The notes: a model not told the origin generated them from the sequence alone. A stretch of 54,600 nt of DNA from Brumimicrobium sp035497735 (GCA_035497735.1 DATJCX010000012.1:1-54600), one strand, 5' to 3'. Positions 34,462-43,104 are shown, numbered from the stretch's first letter. Numbers and translations are program-made.

Positions 34462-35454
34462 CTAAGAATTATATGCCCATTTTAAATAAATAGCACCCCA
34501 AGTAAAACCACCTCCAAAAGCTGACAGTATAATATTATCTCCTTTCTTAAGTTGACTTTCCCAGTCCCAAAGACAAAGTGGTAATGTTCCAGCAGTTGTA
34601 TTTCCATACTTTTGGATATTGATCATTACTTTCTCTTTCGATAAGCCCATTCTATTTGCGGTAGCATCTATAATTCTTAAGTTTGCTTGGTGCGGTACTA
34701 ACCAACTAACATCGTCTGCAGTCAGGTTGTTTTTCTCCATAATATGAACAGAAACATCCGCCATGTTTTTTACTGCAGCTTTAAACACAGGTTGTCCATC
34801 TTGTTGAACATAGTGCATTTTATTTTCTACAGTTTTTTTAGATGCAGGGTTTACAGAACCACCACCAGGCATGTATAGATATTTTCTACCATCTCCATCA
34901 CTATGAAGTACGCTATCTATCACACCAAAACCTTCTTCATTCGGTTCTAACAAAACAGCTCCACCTCCATCTCCGAAGATAATGCAAGTTGATCTGTCTT
35001 CATAATCGATAATAGAGGACATTTTATCTGCTCCTATTACGATTACTTTTTTATATTTTCCCGTCTCAATAAATTGAGATCCCGTTATCAGCGCATAGAT
35101 AAACCCAGAACAAGCTGCGTTGATATCAAAGCTCCAAGCATTCACCAGTCCAACCTTATCAGAGATAATGTTAGCCGTTGCAGGGAATGGAAAGTCAGGA
35201 GTTACCGTCGCACAAATCAACAAATCGATTTCTTCTGGTGCAATCCCTTTCTTTTTCAATAAACTTTTTACAGCTTCTGCTCCCATGTCAGACGTGCCTT
35301 TTCCATCTTCTAAAAGGTGTCTTGTCTTAATTCCAGTTCGTGAAACAATCCATTCGTCTGATGTATCTACCATTTTTTCTAAATCTTTATTAGAAAGAAT
35401 TTTTTCCGGAAGATATCCATGAACGCCAGTTATAGCAGCTGTAATTTTTTTCAT
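34462..35454 (-). CDS. fabH: Beta-ketoacyl-ACP synthase III
   Basis: FabH condenses acetyl-CoA or branched acyl-CoA with malonyl-ACP to start fatty acid chains. At 330 residues it has normal length. The catalytic triad is Cys115 (AACSGFIYA), His255 (VPHQANLR) and Asn285 (GNTTAGT). The conserved DEWIVSRTGI is at about residues 33-42. The start codon overlaps the plsX stop by one base (TAATG), which shows translational coupling. Confidence 0.97.
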   Translation of the reverse strand: MKKITAAITGVHGYLPEKILSNKDLEKMVDTSDEWIVSRTGIKTRHLLEDGKGTSDMGAEAVKSLLKKKGIAPEEIDLLICATVTPDFPFPATANIISDKVGLVNAWSFDINAACSGFIYALITGSQFIETGKYKKVIVIGADKMSSIIDYEDRSTCIIFGDGGGAVLLEPNEEGFGVIDSVLHSDGDGRKYLYMPGGGSVNPASKKTVENKMHYVQQDGQPVFKAAVKNMADVSVHIMEKNNLTADDVSWLVPHQANLRIIDATANRMGLSKEKVMINIQKYGNTTAGTLPLCLWDWESQLKKGDNIILSAFGGGFTWGAIYLKWAYNS

Positions 35455-36392
35455 TATTTAAACGCTTCTTTTAAGTTTTTAGTCAATTCTGAAGTTGCAA
35501 CATCGTAGGCTAACTTCAGCATGTTCTTGACAGCTACGTCGTTAGAAACACCATGTCCGATGATTACATCAGAATTAACGCCTAATATAGGTGTTCCCCC
35601 ATAATTTTCATAGTTAAATCTATCAAAATATGTGTTTTCCATTCCTAATTTCTTAGCAATGGTATAGAAACCTTCTGCTTCTTTTAGCACAATATTACCT
35701 GTGAAACCGTCGCTTACAACAACATCCGCCTTCCCCAAAAACAAGTCACGACTTTCTACATTTCCTATGAAATTAAAGTCATGAGAGTCTTTCATTAATT
35801 TGTAAGTTGCTTGTGTCAACAGATTTCCTTTTCCTTCTTCTTGACCGATGTTTAACAATCCGATTTTAGGGTTTTCAATTCCCATAACGTTTGCTGCGTA
35901 TATAGATCCAAGAATCGCAAATTGATATAGAACATCTGGTTTACAATCGGCATTTGCACCAACATCAAGTAAAATAGAAGTTCCACCATTTACGAGTGGG
36001 AGAACGGAAGTAATACATGGTCGAATAACACCTGGAATGGCGTTAATCTTATAGATAGAACCCACAAGCATAGCGCCTGTATTTCCAGTACTTGCAAAAG
36101 AATTGATTTTCTTTGCAGCCAAGAGGTCTAAACCAATAGCAATTGAACTGTTGGGTTTTTGTGGAATAGCACGTGTCGGGTGATCGTTCATCGTAATATT
36201 ATCTGGAGCATCTACTACAGAAATACGCGGTGACTTCACCCCTTTTTCTTCTAAAATTTTGGCAATTTCTTCCTTACGACCAATAAGAACAAGTTCTACA
36301 TGGCCCGGCAATTCATTGAGCGCTAGGATAGCTCCCAATACATTTGCATTTGGCGCAAAATCGCCTCCATTGATATCTAACCCTAACTTCAT
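35454..36392 (-). CDS. plsX: Phosphate acyltransferase PlsX
   Basis: PlsX makes acyl-phosphate from acyl-ACP for the first acylation of glycerol-3-phosphate. The 312-residue protein has the family start KLGLDINGGDFAPNANV, the NHPTRAIP segment and STGNTGAMLVGS, then DVGANADCKPDVL and VVSDGFTGNIVLK. It lies between rpmF (43 bases) and fabH (overlap by one base), the standard rpmF-plsX-fabH order that links ribosome and membrane lipid supply. Confidence 0.97.
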   Translation of the reverse strand: MKLGLDINGGDFAPNANVLGAILALNELPGHVELVLIGRKEEIAKILEEKGVKSPRISVVDAPDNITMNDHPTRAIPQKPNSSIAIGLDLLAAKKINSFASTGNTGAMLVGSIYKINAIPGVIRPCITSVLPLVNGGTSILLDVGANADCKPDVLYQFAILGSIYAANVMGIENPKIGLLNIGQEEGKGNLLTQATYKLMKDSHDFNFIGNVESRDLFLGKADVVVSDGFTGNIVLKEAEGFYTIAKKLGMENTYFDRFNYENYGGTPILGVNSDVIIGHGVSNDVAVKNMLKLAYDVATSELTKNLKEAFK

Positions 36393-36435
36393 TAGAATGT
36401 TAAGATACTTAATTTGAATAAGAAGTTACAGTTAA

Positions 36436-36627
36436 TTAAACTGCAACTTCTTTCTCAGCAATTACTTGACCTTTATAGTAAAGTTTACCTTCATGCCAAT
36501 GTGCACGGTGGTATAAATGAGATTGTCCTGTTGTTGGACAAGTAGCGATGTTTAATTCACGCGCTTTTTGGTGTGTACGTCTCTTATCTCTTCTTGTAGA
36601 TGACGCTCTTCTCTTTGGTACTGCCAT
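36436..36627 (-). CDS. rpmF: 50S ribosomal protein L32, zinc-free form
   Basis: The 63-residue protein opens MAVPKRRASSTRRDKRRTHQ, the basic L32 signature. The zinc ribbon present in many L32 proteins is gone: only one cysteine is left (CPTTG), and the region reads HLYHRAHWHEGKLYYKG. This cysteine-poor form is common in Flavobacteria, so it is probably the main L32 and not a zinc-starvation copy. It is 20 bases after the DUF177 gene. Confidence 0.95.
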   Translation of the reverse strand: MAVPKRRASSTRRDKRRTHQKARELNIATCPTTGQSHLYHRAHWHEGKLYYKGQVIAEKEVAV

Positions 36628-36647
36628 TTTATTTTTATTTTAAATTT

Positions 36648-37169
36648 TTATTTCAACTTTTTCAAATCATTCCAACGAGGGTCAATATCTTCATCATTGT
36701 CCTCTTCGTCGTCTTCAGGGTCTTCAAATCCGTATAACAGGTCTAACATTTCTTCATTGCACTCATTTTCTTCGTGAACAACTCTCGTAGGCAGTGCTAC
36801 GGTAAGTAATTCATAAATATTGTTTGTAATGTCGATTGTAAACGCAGAAGATGGTAAAACAATCAGGTTTTCGTCGTCACTGATGTCTTCATCTGAAAAT
36901 TTATAAATAATCAAATGTGAGACTGTGATTGGAGTTTCCATCAAGTCATTACAACGATCACAAGGCAATTGAACGGTTCCTTCCATTTCAAATTGACCCA
37001 GCATCATCGTTTCCTTCTTCTCCAAGTTGAAGTTCACCTTAATGTCTCCTCCTTGGATTATCGAATAATCTAACTCTTCAAAGAACGAAGTATCCACTTG
37101 ATACTCATATAAATATTTTCCAATCTTTAAACCTTCGAATGGAATAACAAATTCATTTTTAGATTTCAT
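36648..37169 (-). CDS. DUF177 / YceD family protein
   Basis: The protein has 173 residues from ATG 37169 (MKSKNEFVIPFEGLKIGKY). A longer frame start at 37220 is rejected because the promoter at 37191-37222 lies inside that extension. Family marks are VQLPCDRCNDLMETPI, with a CxxC pair, and the segment NIYELLTVALPTRVVHEENEC. It ends with an acidic stretch followed by DPRWNDLKKLK. YceD is the usual partner of rpmF, and in other bacteria DUF177 proteins are needed for 23S rRNA accumulation. It heads the lipid operon. Confidence 0.9.
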   Translation of the reverse strand: MKSKNEFVIPFEGLKIGKYLYEYQVDTSFFEELDYSIIQGGDIKVNFNLEKKETMMLGQFEMEGTVQLPCDRCNDLMETPITVSHLIIYKFSDEDISDDENLIVLPSSAFTIDITNNIYELLTVALPTRVVHEENECNEEMLDLLYGFEDPEDDEEDNDEDIDPRWNDLKKLK

Positions 37170-37190
37170 ACTACTAAAAATATCGGGGTG

Positions 37191-37222
37191 CAAATGTATA
37201 TAATTTATACACAATAACACAA
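37191..37222 (-). promoter_or_regulatory. Promoter of the DUF177-rpmF-plsX-fabH-accBC operon
   Basis: The minus strand reads TTG (37222-37220), 21 bases, then TACATTTGC with the -7 element at 37198-37191. Both boxes and the spacing fit the Bacteroidota consensus TTG-N17-23-TAnnTTTG. It fixes the DUF177 start at 37169. Confidence 0.65.
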
Positions 37223-37540
37223 TATTCCCATTAAGAATCTACAAAAATACGTTTTTTTACACAAAAACAAGCAGTTATCAACAAAAAGATAAGGGTTTGA
37301 GTGGCGATGGTCTTAAAGTTTTCCAAAAACTCAGAGGAAGTAGAACCAATTTAACATGAAATTTTTGAAAACAAAACCCAAATCAAACCATTATATAAAA
37401 ATGTAGCGCATGGCTGAAAAAACAAATATTGACCTTATATATACAAACAGTGTCAATTACACTTCGAAAAGACGATAAATCCGAAAGTTTTCAAATAGAT
37501 AAATGCTAATTGATAATCGATAATTCGTAATTTTACATTT
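37223..37540. other. Divergent intergenic region before the phosphopantetheinyl transferase gene
   Basis: An A/T-rich stretch with no supported gene. A GATAATTCGTAATTTTAC sequence close to the plus-strand start (about 37520-37537) resembles the intergenic AATTRCGAATT motif. No clear plus-strand promoter was found. Confidence 0.4.
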
Positions 37541-38167
37541 ATGATACAAACAGAGGAATTAAATTATGGCGATGTTTCCGTGTTTTTACTCGTTTATGAT
37601 GCTTTTGTAATCGAGGAACAGTTACATCATTTACTTCCTAGTGAAATAGAACGACTCGAGACGATTAATCACCCTTCTCGTAAAAGAGAATTTGTGGCAA
37701 CTCGTGTATTGCGCTCGCTTCATTTTGGCGCTGTACCAATTTTATATACTGAAATTGGAGCACCTTATATAGATGAAAAGGGATTTATCTCCATTTCTCA
37801 TGCTGATTGTGTTGTTGGACTAGCTTATTGTCGCAATTTTCAAGTTGGTTTGGATTTGGAACCTATACGAGAAAAAGTGATGCGTGTAAAACATAAATTT
37901 CTCAGTGAAGACGAAAAGTTAAACACGGACACCTCATCTGTTGAGGAAATGATTAAAGTTTGGTCGGGAAAGGAAGCACTTTATAAACTTGCTGGCCGCA
38001 AAAAAATTATATTCTCCGATAGTTTATTGTTGACGAAAAGGGATGAATCGAATTGGTTGGGGAGAATTGTGTTTGACTACAGTAAAAAAGCAGTAGAACT
38101 AAGAATAGACAAAAAGGATAATTTTGTAATCTCTATTAATACATCACCTATCTATGAAATTGAATAA
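37541..38167 (+). CDS. 4'-phosphopantetheinyl transferase (Sfp type)
   Basis: This 208-residue enzyme moves the phosphopantetheine arm of CoA to a carrier protein. The signature motifs are ISISHADCVVGLA (83-95), GLDLEPIREKVMRV with Asp105 and Glu107 as magnesium ligands, and WSGKEALYKL (141-150) with the catalytic Lys144-Glu145. The length fits the Sfp-like group. It overlaps the following GGGP synthase gene by 14 bases. No carrier-protein or polyketide gene is near, so acyl carrier protein is a likely substrate. Confidence 0.9.
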   Translation: MIQTEELNYGDVSVFLLVYDAFVIEEQLHHLLPSEIERLETINHPSRKREFVATRVLRSLHFGAVPILYTEIGAPYIDEKGFISISHADCVVGLAYCRNFQVGLDLEPIREKVMRVKHKFLSEDEKLNTDTSSVEEMIKVWSGKEALYKLAGRKKIIFSDSLLLTKRDESNWLGRIVFDYSKKAVELRIDKKDNFVISINTSPIYEIE

Positions 38168-38897
38168 TATTTATACAAAAATCAGGTCGAAAAAAGGACA
38201 AATCGCTGTTTTGATTGATCCCGAGAAAACAAATACCTTAGAACAGATAAAGCCCTTGGTGGAAAAGGCCGAATTTGCTAAAATTGACTATTTCTTTGTA
38301 GGCGGAAGTACGGTTGCTAGAAAAGACTTTAAAAATGCTACAACTATATTAAAGTCATTGACGTGCATTCCTATCGTTATTTTTCCAGGAGATTTTCAGC
38401 AACTTTCAACAGATGCAGATGCGATTTTGTATCTAAGTTTATTATCTGGAAGAAATCCAGAATACCTCATCGGTCAACATGTTCGTCATGCGCATGACGT
38501 TTTTTATTCTGGATTAGAGATTATTCCTACGGCTTATATATTAATAGATGGTGGAAAACAAACTTCAGTTGCTTCTGTAAGTCAAACCATTCCCATAATG
38601 AAAGAAAATCTTTCTATTGCATTAAATACAACAGTTGCGGGCTACTTACAAGGTAAAAAAGCAGTGTATTTCGACGCGGGTAGTGGTGCTTTGAATACTG
38701 TTAACAGCAAATTAATAAAACAAGTTAGCGCACAATTAGACATGGCCATCATCGTTGGAGGTGGAGTAAAAACGGTTGAACAAATTTCACAATTCCAACA
38801 AGCAGGTGCCAATGTTATAGTGATAGGCAATAAAATAGAAGAAGACATCGATTTTTTACTAGACATTAAAGCATACTGCACAGTAAAACAAAATTAA
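38154..38897 (+). CDS. Geranylgeranylglyceryl phosphate synthase family protein (group II)
   Basis: A 247-residue TIM-barrel protein. The marks are IAVLIDPEKT near the start, YFFVGGSTV, IPIVIFPGDFQQLS, LYLSLLSGRNPEYLIG, YILIDGG, and the phosphate-binding IIVGGGVKT with IVIGNKIEED. The family joins a polyprenyl diphosphate to glycerol-1-phosphate, giving an ether-lipid precursor best known from archaea. Group II enzymes are known in Bacteroidota, where their role is unclear. No glycerol-1-phosphate dehydrogenase gene is visible nearby. It overlaps the upstream gene by 14 bases and is followed by the glycosylase-like gene after 14 bases. Confidence 0.9.
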   Translation: MKLNNIYTKIRSKKGQIAVLIDPEKTNTLEQIKPLVEKAEFAKIDYFFVGGSTVARKDFKNATTILKSLTCIPIVIFPGDFQQLSTDADAILYLSLLSGRNPEYLIGQHVRHAHDVFYSGLEIIPTAYILIDGGKQTSVASVSQTIPIMKENLSIALNTTVAGYLQGKKAVYFDAGSGALNTVNSKLIKQVSAQLDMAIIVGGGVKTVEQISQFQQAGANVIVIGNKIEEDIDFLLDIKAYCTVKQN

Positions 38898-38911
38898 GAA
38901 AATACAAACAA

Positions 38912-39568
38912 GTGTTTGAGCATCAACATCCATATCCGCCTTTTATACCAGAAGGAACAAAAAAACTCATCGTTGGAACACTTCCTCCACCTCGATTTAC
39001 AACTGGAGAATTAAAGCCAGATGATGTAGATTTCTGCTACGGAAGTCGTGACGGACAATTGTGGAAAATCTTGGATAGAATTTTCGATTTGAATTTACTT
39101 TATGAAAATACGGGTCACGCTATTTTACAAAGGCGGAATTTTTTAATTCAACGTCAGATTGGAGTGTGTGATATGGTAGAAGTTGCTTTTCGAGAAGAAA
39201 TCAATGCAACAGACTTGGGCATTCAGAATCCTGTTTTCCGTCCCATCATTCCAATTCTTATAGAAAACCCAAGCATCGACACCTTGCTTTTTACGGGTGG
39301 AAATTCAAAAAACGGTCCTGAATATTTCTTCCGTAAGTACCTACAAGACTTTCCTGAGATAAGCTTGGAAGAAGTTGACAACAATGTCCCGCGTATTTAT
39401 CAATTCACACTAGATAATCGCGTCATTCAAACAGTTTCACTTACAGCGCCATCAGGCTCAGCAAATAGAGCTGTAGGTGGTATGGATTTATATAAAAAAC
39501 TCAAGGAAAAAGATCCGAAATTTGACACGATAGACTTCCGAGCGATGCAATATCGACCGTTTTTTTAG
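38912..39568 (+). CDS. Uracil-DNA glycosylase superfamily protein
   Basis: The 218-residue protein starts with GTG. The UDG fold is suggested by KKLIVGTLPPPRF (motif A position), FCYGSRDGQLWKILDRIF, which resembles the YYGxPRNxFW segment of the hypoxanthine/uracil glycosylase branch, IDTLLFTGGNS and SLTAPSGSANRAVG as the C-terminal motif. It probably excises deaminated bases from DNA, but the exact substrate and family number cannot be assigned. It lies 14 bases after the GGGP synthase gene and is probably on the same message. Confidence 0.75.
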   Translation: MFEHQHPYPPFIPEGTKKLIVGTLPPPRFTTGELKPDDVDFCYGSRDGQLWKILDRIFDLNLLYENTGHAILQRRNFLIQRQIGVCDMVEVAFREEINATDLGIQNPVFRPIIPILIENPSIDTLLFTGGNSKNGPEYFFRKYLQDFPEISLEEVDNNVPRIYQFTLDNRVIQTVSLTAPSGSANRAVGGMDLYKKLKEKDPKFDTIDFRAMQYRPFF

Positions 39569-39631
39569 CATCCACTTCGCTTCCAAGAAAAAAAATAGTT
39601 CTCAAAAGGGTTTTATTAAGGCAATATCTAT

Positions 39632-39639
39632 TAATTTTG
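39632..39639 (+). promoter_or_regulatory. Promoter -7 candidate of serS
   Basis: TAATTTTG matches TAnnTTTG and lies 21 bases before the serS ATG. No -33 TTG is present. Confidence 0.35.
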
Positions 39640-39660
39640 AACCTCATAAATTTTTGTATT

Positions 39661-40932
39661 ATGTTAGAAATTACTCGTATAAGAGATGAAAAGGACAATC
39701 TAATTGAAGGATTGAAGAAGCGTGGAGTGGATTATAGCGCTGAATTGAATGAAATCGTAAGCTTAGATGAACAATGGCGTTCAAAAAAGACGGAAATGGA
39801 AACCATTCAATCCGAGAGTAATAGAATTTCTAAGGAAATCGGAAAATTAATGGGTGCTGGTAAAACAGACGAGGCGAATGCTGCAAAGGCGCAAACAGCT
39901 GAATTAAAAAGCCAAGAACAAATTTTAAAAGATGAAGTTTCTAGCTTAGAAGATCAAATTCAACAGTTGCTTTATACTGTTCCAAACGTTCCTCAGTCTA
40001 TTGTTCCTAATGGAAAAACAGAAGATGACAATGAGGTAGTTATCGAAGTTGGTGAAACACCAGTTTTTGAAGGAGAAGCTATTCCTCACTGGGAATTGGC
40101 AAAGAAATATGATATTATCGACTTTGAATTAGGTGTTAAAGTTACTGGAGCAGGTTTCCCTTTCTACAAAGGAAAAGGAGCTAAGTTACAACGTGCTTTG
40201 ATAAACTTTTTCTTAGAAGAAGCAGACAATGCAGGTTACACAGAATATATTCCTCCAATAGTAGTAAACGAGGCGAGTGGATATGGTACAGGACAACTTC
40301 CAGATAAAGAAGGTCAGATGTACTATATAGGAAAAGACGATTTATATTTAATTCCAACGTCAGAAGTTCCATTAACGAATATTTATAGAGACGTAATTTT
40401 ACCTAATGAAGACTTTTCTATTAAAATGACAAGTTTTACACCTTGCTTTAGACGTGAGGCTGGTTCTTACGGAGCACACGTGAGAGGACTAAACCGTTTA
40501 CACCAATTCGATAAAGTAGAATTAGTTAGAATTGAGCATCCTTCTCGTTCTGAAAAAGCCTTAGAAGAAATGGTTGACCATGTGAAAGTTTTACTAGAAA
40601 AACTAGGTTTACAATATAGAATACTTCGTTTATGTGGTGGAGATTTAGGATTTACATCTGCAATCACGTATGACTTTGAAGTTTTCTCTGCAGCACAAGA
40701 AAAATGGTTAGAGGTAAGTTCAGTTTCTTTATTTGAAACATTCCAAGCGAATCGCTTAAAAGTTAGATACAGAGGTGAAGATAAGAAAACACAACTTTGT
40801 CATACATTAAATGGTAGTGCTTTAGCTTTACCGCGAATTTTGGCAGCGATTTTAGAGGCTTACCAAACACCGGCAGGAATTAAGGTTCCTAAGGTATTGA
40901 GTAAGTATTTGAATTTTGATCTAATAGATTAG
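39661..40932 (+). CDS. serS: Seryl-tRNA synthetase
   Basis: The 423-residue protein starts at MLEITRIRDEKDNLIEGL. A TTG start at 39637 would add eight residues unlike the family and is rejected. The N-terminal coiled coil that grips tRNA (about 25-105) leads to the class II core: motif 2 is in TSFTPCFRREAGSYG, the segment LYLIPTSEVPLTN is typical, and motif 3 is in LNGSALALPRILAAILE. It charges tRNA-Ser. A strong terminator follows. Confidence 0.97.
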   Translation: MLEITRIRDEKDNLIEGLKKRGVDYSAELNEIVSLDEQWRSKKTEMETIQSESNRISKEIGKLMGAGKTDEANAAKAQTAELKSQEQILKDEVSSLEDQIQQLLYTVPNVPQSIVPNGKTEDDNEVVIEVGETPVFEGEAIPHWELAKKYDIIDFELGVKVTGAGFPFYKGKGAKLQRALINFFLEEADNAGYTEYIPPIVVNEASGYGTGQLPDKEGQMYYIGKDDLYLIPTSEVPLTNIYRDVILPNEDFSIKMTSFTPCFRREAGSYGAHVRGLNRLHQFDKVELVRIEHPSRSEKALEEMVDHVKVLLEKLGLQYRILRLCGGDLGFTSAITYDFEVFSAAQEKWLEVSSVSLFETFQANRLKVRYRGEDKKTQLCHTLNGSALALPRILAAILEAYQTPAGIKVPKVLSKYLNFDLID

Positions 40933-40956
40933 GAAACGATTAAGAAGAATATAAAG

Positions 40957-40982
40957 AAAGACCTTGAAAGAGGTCTTTTTTG
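40957..40982 (+). terminator. Intrinsic terminator of serS
   Basis: AAAGACCT (40957-40964) pairs with AGGTCTTT (40971-40978), followed by more T. It is 24 bases after the stop. Confidence 0.85.
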
Positions 40983-41058
40983 TTTTTAACTGCTTTCATT
41001 TTCTCTAGGTGATAAATGTTACTAACATCTGCCTAAAAGCTTGTTATATTTGTATCAG

Positions 41059-41164
41059 CTAGTTAAATCCATTATTTATTTCAATAAATAGTAAAGTAAG
41101 TTTTAGTTAGTTTATTCATAATTGTTAGAGTAAAAGGGGGTGATTTTGTCACCCTCTTTTTTTT
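41059..41164 (+). ncRNA. Candidate small RNA 3 or attenuated leader of the ABC transporter gene
   Basis: A TATATTTG element (41045-41052) is followed by TATC, close to the TACC seen at the other two candidates. A transcript from about 41059 would meet a hairpin of AATAAATA-type arms near 41075-41094 and end at a very strong terminator: AAAAGGGGGTGA (41132-41143) pairs with TCACCCTCTTTT (41149-41160), with one G-T wobble, then TTTT. The length is about 105 nt. Since the ABC transporter starts at 41260, the hairpin could also be an attenuator in its leader. Confidence 0.42.
41132..41164 (+). terminator. Strong intrinsic terminator upstream of the ABC transporter
   Basis: A 12-bp stem with a five-base loop and an eight-T tail. 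No protein gene ends nearby: serS has its own terminator 150 bases earlier. It must therefore end an RNA that starts in this spacer. Confidence 0.8.
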
Positions 41165-41245
41165 ATCCATATTTACTCAATGTACTTCTAGTAATCTCCT
41201 TTATCAATTGTCAAATAAAATTCCTCCTTCATCTAAAAATATATT

Positions 41246-41253
41246 TATCTTTG
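41246..41253 (+). promoter_or_regulatory. Promoter -7 candidate directly before the ABC transporter start
   Basis: TATCTTTG matches TAnnTTTG and ends only six bases before the ATG at 41260. If used, the message would be leaderless or nearly so. Confidence 0.35.
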
Positions 41254-41259
41254 TGCTTG

Positions 41260-43104
41260 ATGAAACAATTAGCAACCATATTCAAAGCAACATTCGTGTA
41301 TAAATGGCGTGCCATTACTACCATTATTTTCAATTTGTTGTTTGTGATTTTCAATTTACTTTCCTTGGTACTTTTTGTTCCATTCTTACAAGTAATTTTC
41401 CCTTCTGAAGAAGTTGTGGAGGTTGTTACAAAACCTGTTGCACCGAATGGTGGTATTCCAGCATACTTTGAATACATAAAAGACTATTACAACTACTTCA
41501 TGAACTCTATGGCTCAGGAAGATCCTAAAGATGCGCTATTGTTTGTTTGTATATCTGTTGTGGTATCATTTTTTTTAAAAAACTTATTCCGTTACTTAGC
41601 TATTTATCACCAGTCACAATTAAGAATGGCGGTGGTGAGAGATTACCGTAACAAACTGTTCAAAAAGTCGATGCAATTACCAATTTCTTACTTTACAGAG
41701 GAAAGAAAAGGAGATTTAATGTCGCGCATGAACAACGATGTAAACGAAATTGAAATTGCTGTTGTTGCGATGTTGGAGCTCTTATTTAGAGATCCAATTT
41801 CTATCATCATTACCGTTAGCGTATTGGTTTACTGGAGTCCAGGACTAACGCTTTTCTCTTTCTTTTTGTTACCTGTTTCAGCATTTATCATCAGTAAGAT
41901 TGGTAAGAGTTTGAAAAGAACAGCAACAAAAGGACAGCAGCAAATGGGAGTTCTCTTTTCCTTCCTAGATGAATACCTTGGCGGTATTAGAATTGTAAAA
42001 GCCTTTAACGCAACAGGCGATACCATCAGTAAATTTGCAGCCATCAATTTACACCATCAAAAACTGATTACCCGTACCTTCAGAAAACGAGACTTATCTT
42101 CTCCCTTGAATGAGTTCTTAGGAGCTGTGGTGATGGTTTCTATCGTATGGTATGGTGGTTCTATGATTCTCGATCAAACAGGAGGTGATAACTTTACAGG
42201 AGAAGAATTTATTGGATTTATTATCGTATTCTCTCAACTTCTAGTTCCCGTTCAAAGTATTGCCAACAATAGTGCAAATATGAACAAGGCAAAAGCAAGT
42301 CAAGAAAGAATTGAAGAAATTCTAACAGCCGACGAGAAAATTCACGATCCAATACATCCAAAAGCAATTTCTGAATTAGAACAAAAACTGACATTTAAGA
42401 ACGTTTCTTTTGCTTATCAGACAGAAAAAGTGTTGAAAACGGTGAATTTTGATTTAATCAAAGGAAAAACCGTTGCTTTAGTTGGTGAATCCGGTAGTGG
42501 AAAATCGACGATTGCAGATTTAATTCCTAGATTTTACGATGTTACAGAAGGAGCAATTCTTTATGACGGAGTGAACATTAATCAATTCAAAGTAGAAGAT
42601 TTAAGACGTCAAATCGGGGTGGTTAGTCAAGAGTCTATCCTCTTTAACGATACCATATTCAACAACATCGCTTTCGGAATGAAAGACGTTAGTGAAGAAG
42701 CAGTTATTCAAGCAGCCAAAGTTGCGAATGCGCACGATTTTATTTCCCAATTAGAAGATGGCTATCACAGCAATATCGGAGAGAGAGGAAACAAACTTTC
42801 AGGAGGACAAAAACAACGAATCAGCATTGCTCGTGCAGTATTGAAGAATCCACCGATTATGATTTTAGATGAAGCTACTTCAGCTTTGGACACCGAAAGT
42901 GAAAAATTGGTACAAAATGCGTTAGAGAATTTGATGAAAAACCGTACATCATTGGTTATTGCACACAGATTAAGTACAATTAGGAATGCCGACTTAATTC
43001 TCGTTTTAAGCAAAGGAGAAATTATCGAAAGAGGAACCCATGAAGAGTTGTTCGAACAAAAAGGACATTACTATAGACTATCAACCCTGCAAGGTGGTCT
43101 TTAA
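41260..43104 (+). CDS. MsbA-type ABC exporter (fused membrane and ATPase domains)
   Basis: The 614-residue half-transporter starts at MKQLATIFKATFVYKWR. An upstream start at 41140 would add 40 residues translated from the small-RNA terminator region and is rejected. Six transmembrane helices lie in residues 1-340. The ATPase has Walker A GESGSGKST (409-417), signature LSGGQ (513-517), Walker B IMILDEATSALD (533-544) and the H-loop IAHRLST. The dimer probably flips lipid A or another lipid-linked molecule across the inner membrane, as MsbA does, but substrate cannot be read from sequence. It stands alone between serS and the SPFH gene. Confidence 0.88.
   Translation: MKQLATIFKATFVYKWRAITTIIFNLLFVIFNLLSLVLFVPFLQVIFPSEEVVEVVTKPVAPNGGIPAYFEYIKDYYNYFMNSMAQEDPKDALLFVCISVVVSFFLKNLFRYLAIYHQSQLRMAVVRDYRNKLFKKSMQLPISYFTEERKGDLMSRMNNDVNEIEIAVVAMLELLFRDPISIIITVSVLVYWSPGLTLFSFFLLPVSAFIISKIGKSLKRTATKGQQQMGVLFSFLDEYLGGIRIVKAFNATGDTISKFAAINLHHQKLITRTFRKRDLSSPLNEFLGAVVMVSIVWYGGSMILDQTGGDNFTGEEFIGFIIVFSQLLVPVQSIANNSANMNKAKASQERIEEILTADEKIHDPIHPKAISELEQKLTFKNVSFAYQTEKVLKTVNFDLIKGKTVALVGESGSGKSTIADLIPRFYDVTEGAILYDGVNINQFKVEDLRRQIGVVSQESILFNDTIFNNIAFGMKDVSEEAVIQAAKVANAHDFISQLEDGYHSNIGERGNKLSGGQKQRISIARAVLKNPPIMILDEATSALDTESEKLVQNALENLMKNRTSLVIAHRLSTIRNADLILVLSKGEIIERGTHEELFEQKGHYYRLSTLQGGL

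Noticed and set aside
41140..41259. Upstream start of the ABC transporter adding 40 residues
   Set aside because: The extension is translated from a transcription terminator and its T tract; the ATG at 41260 gives a normal start for the family.
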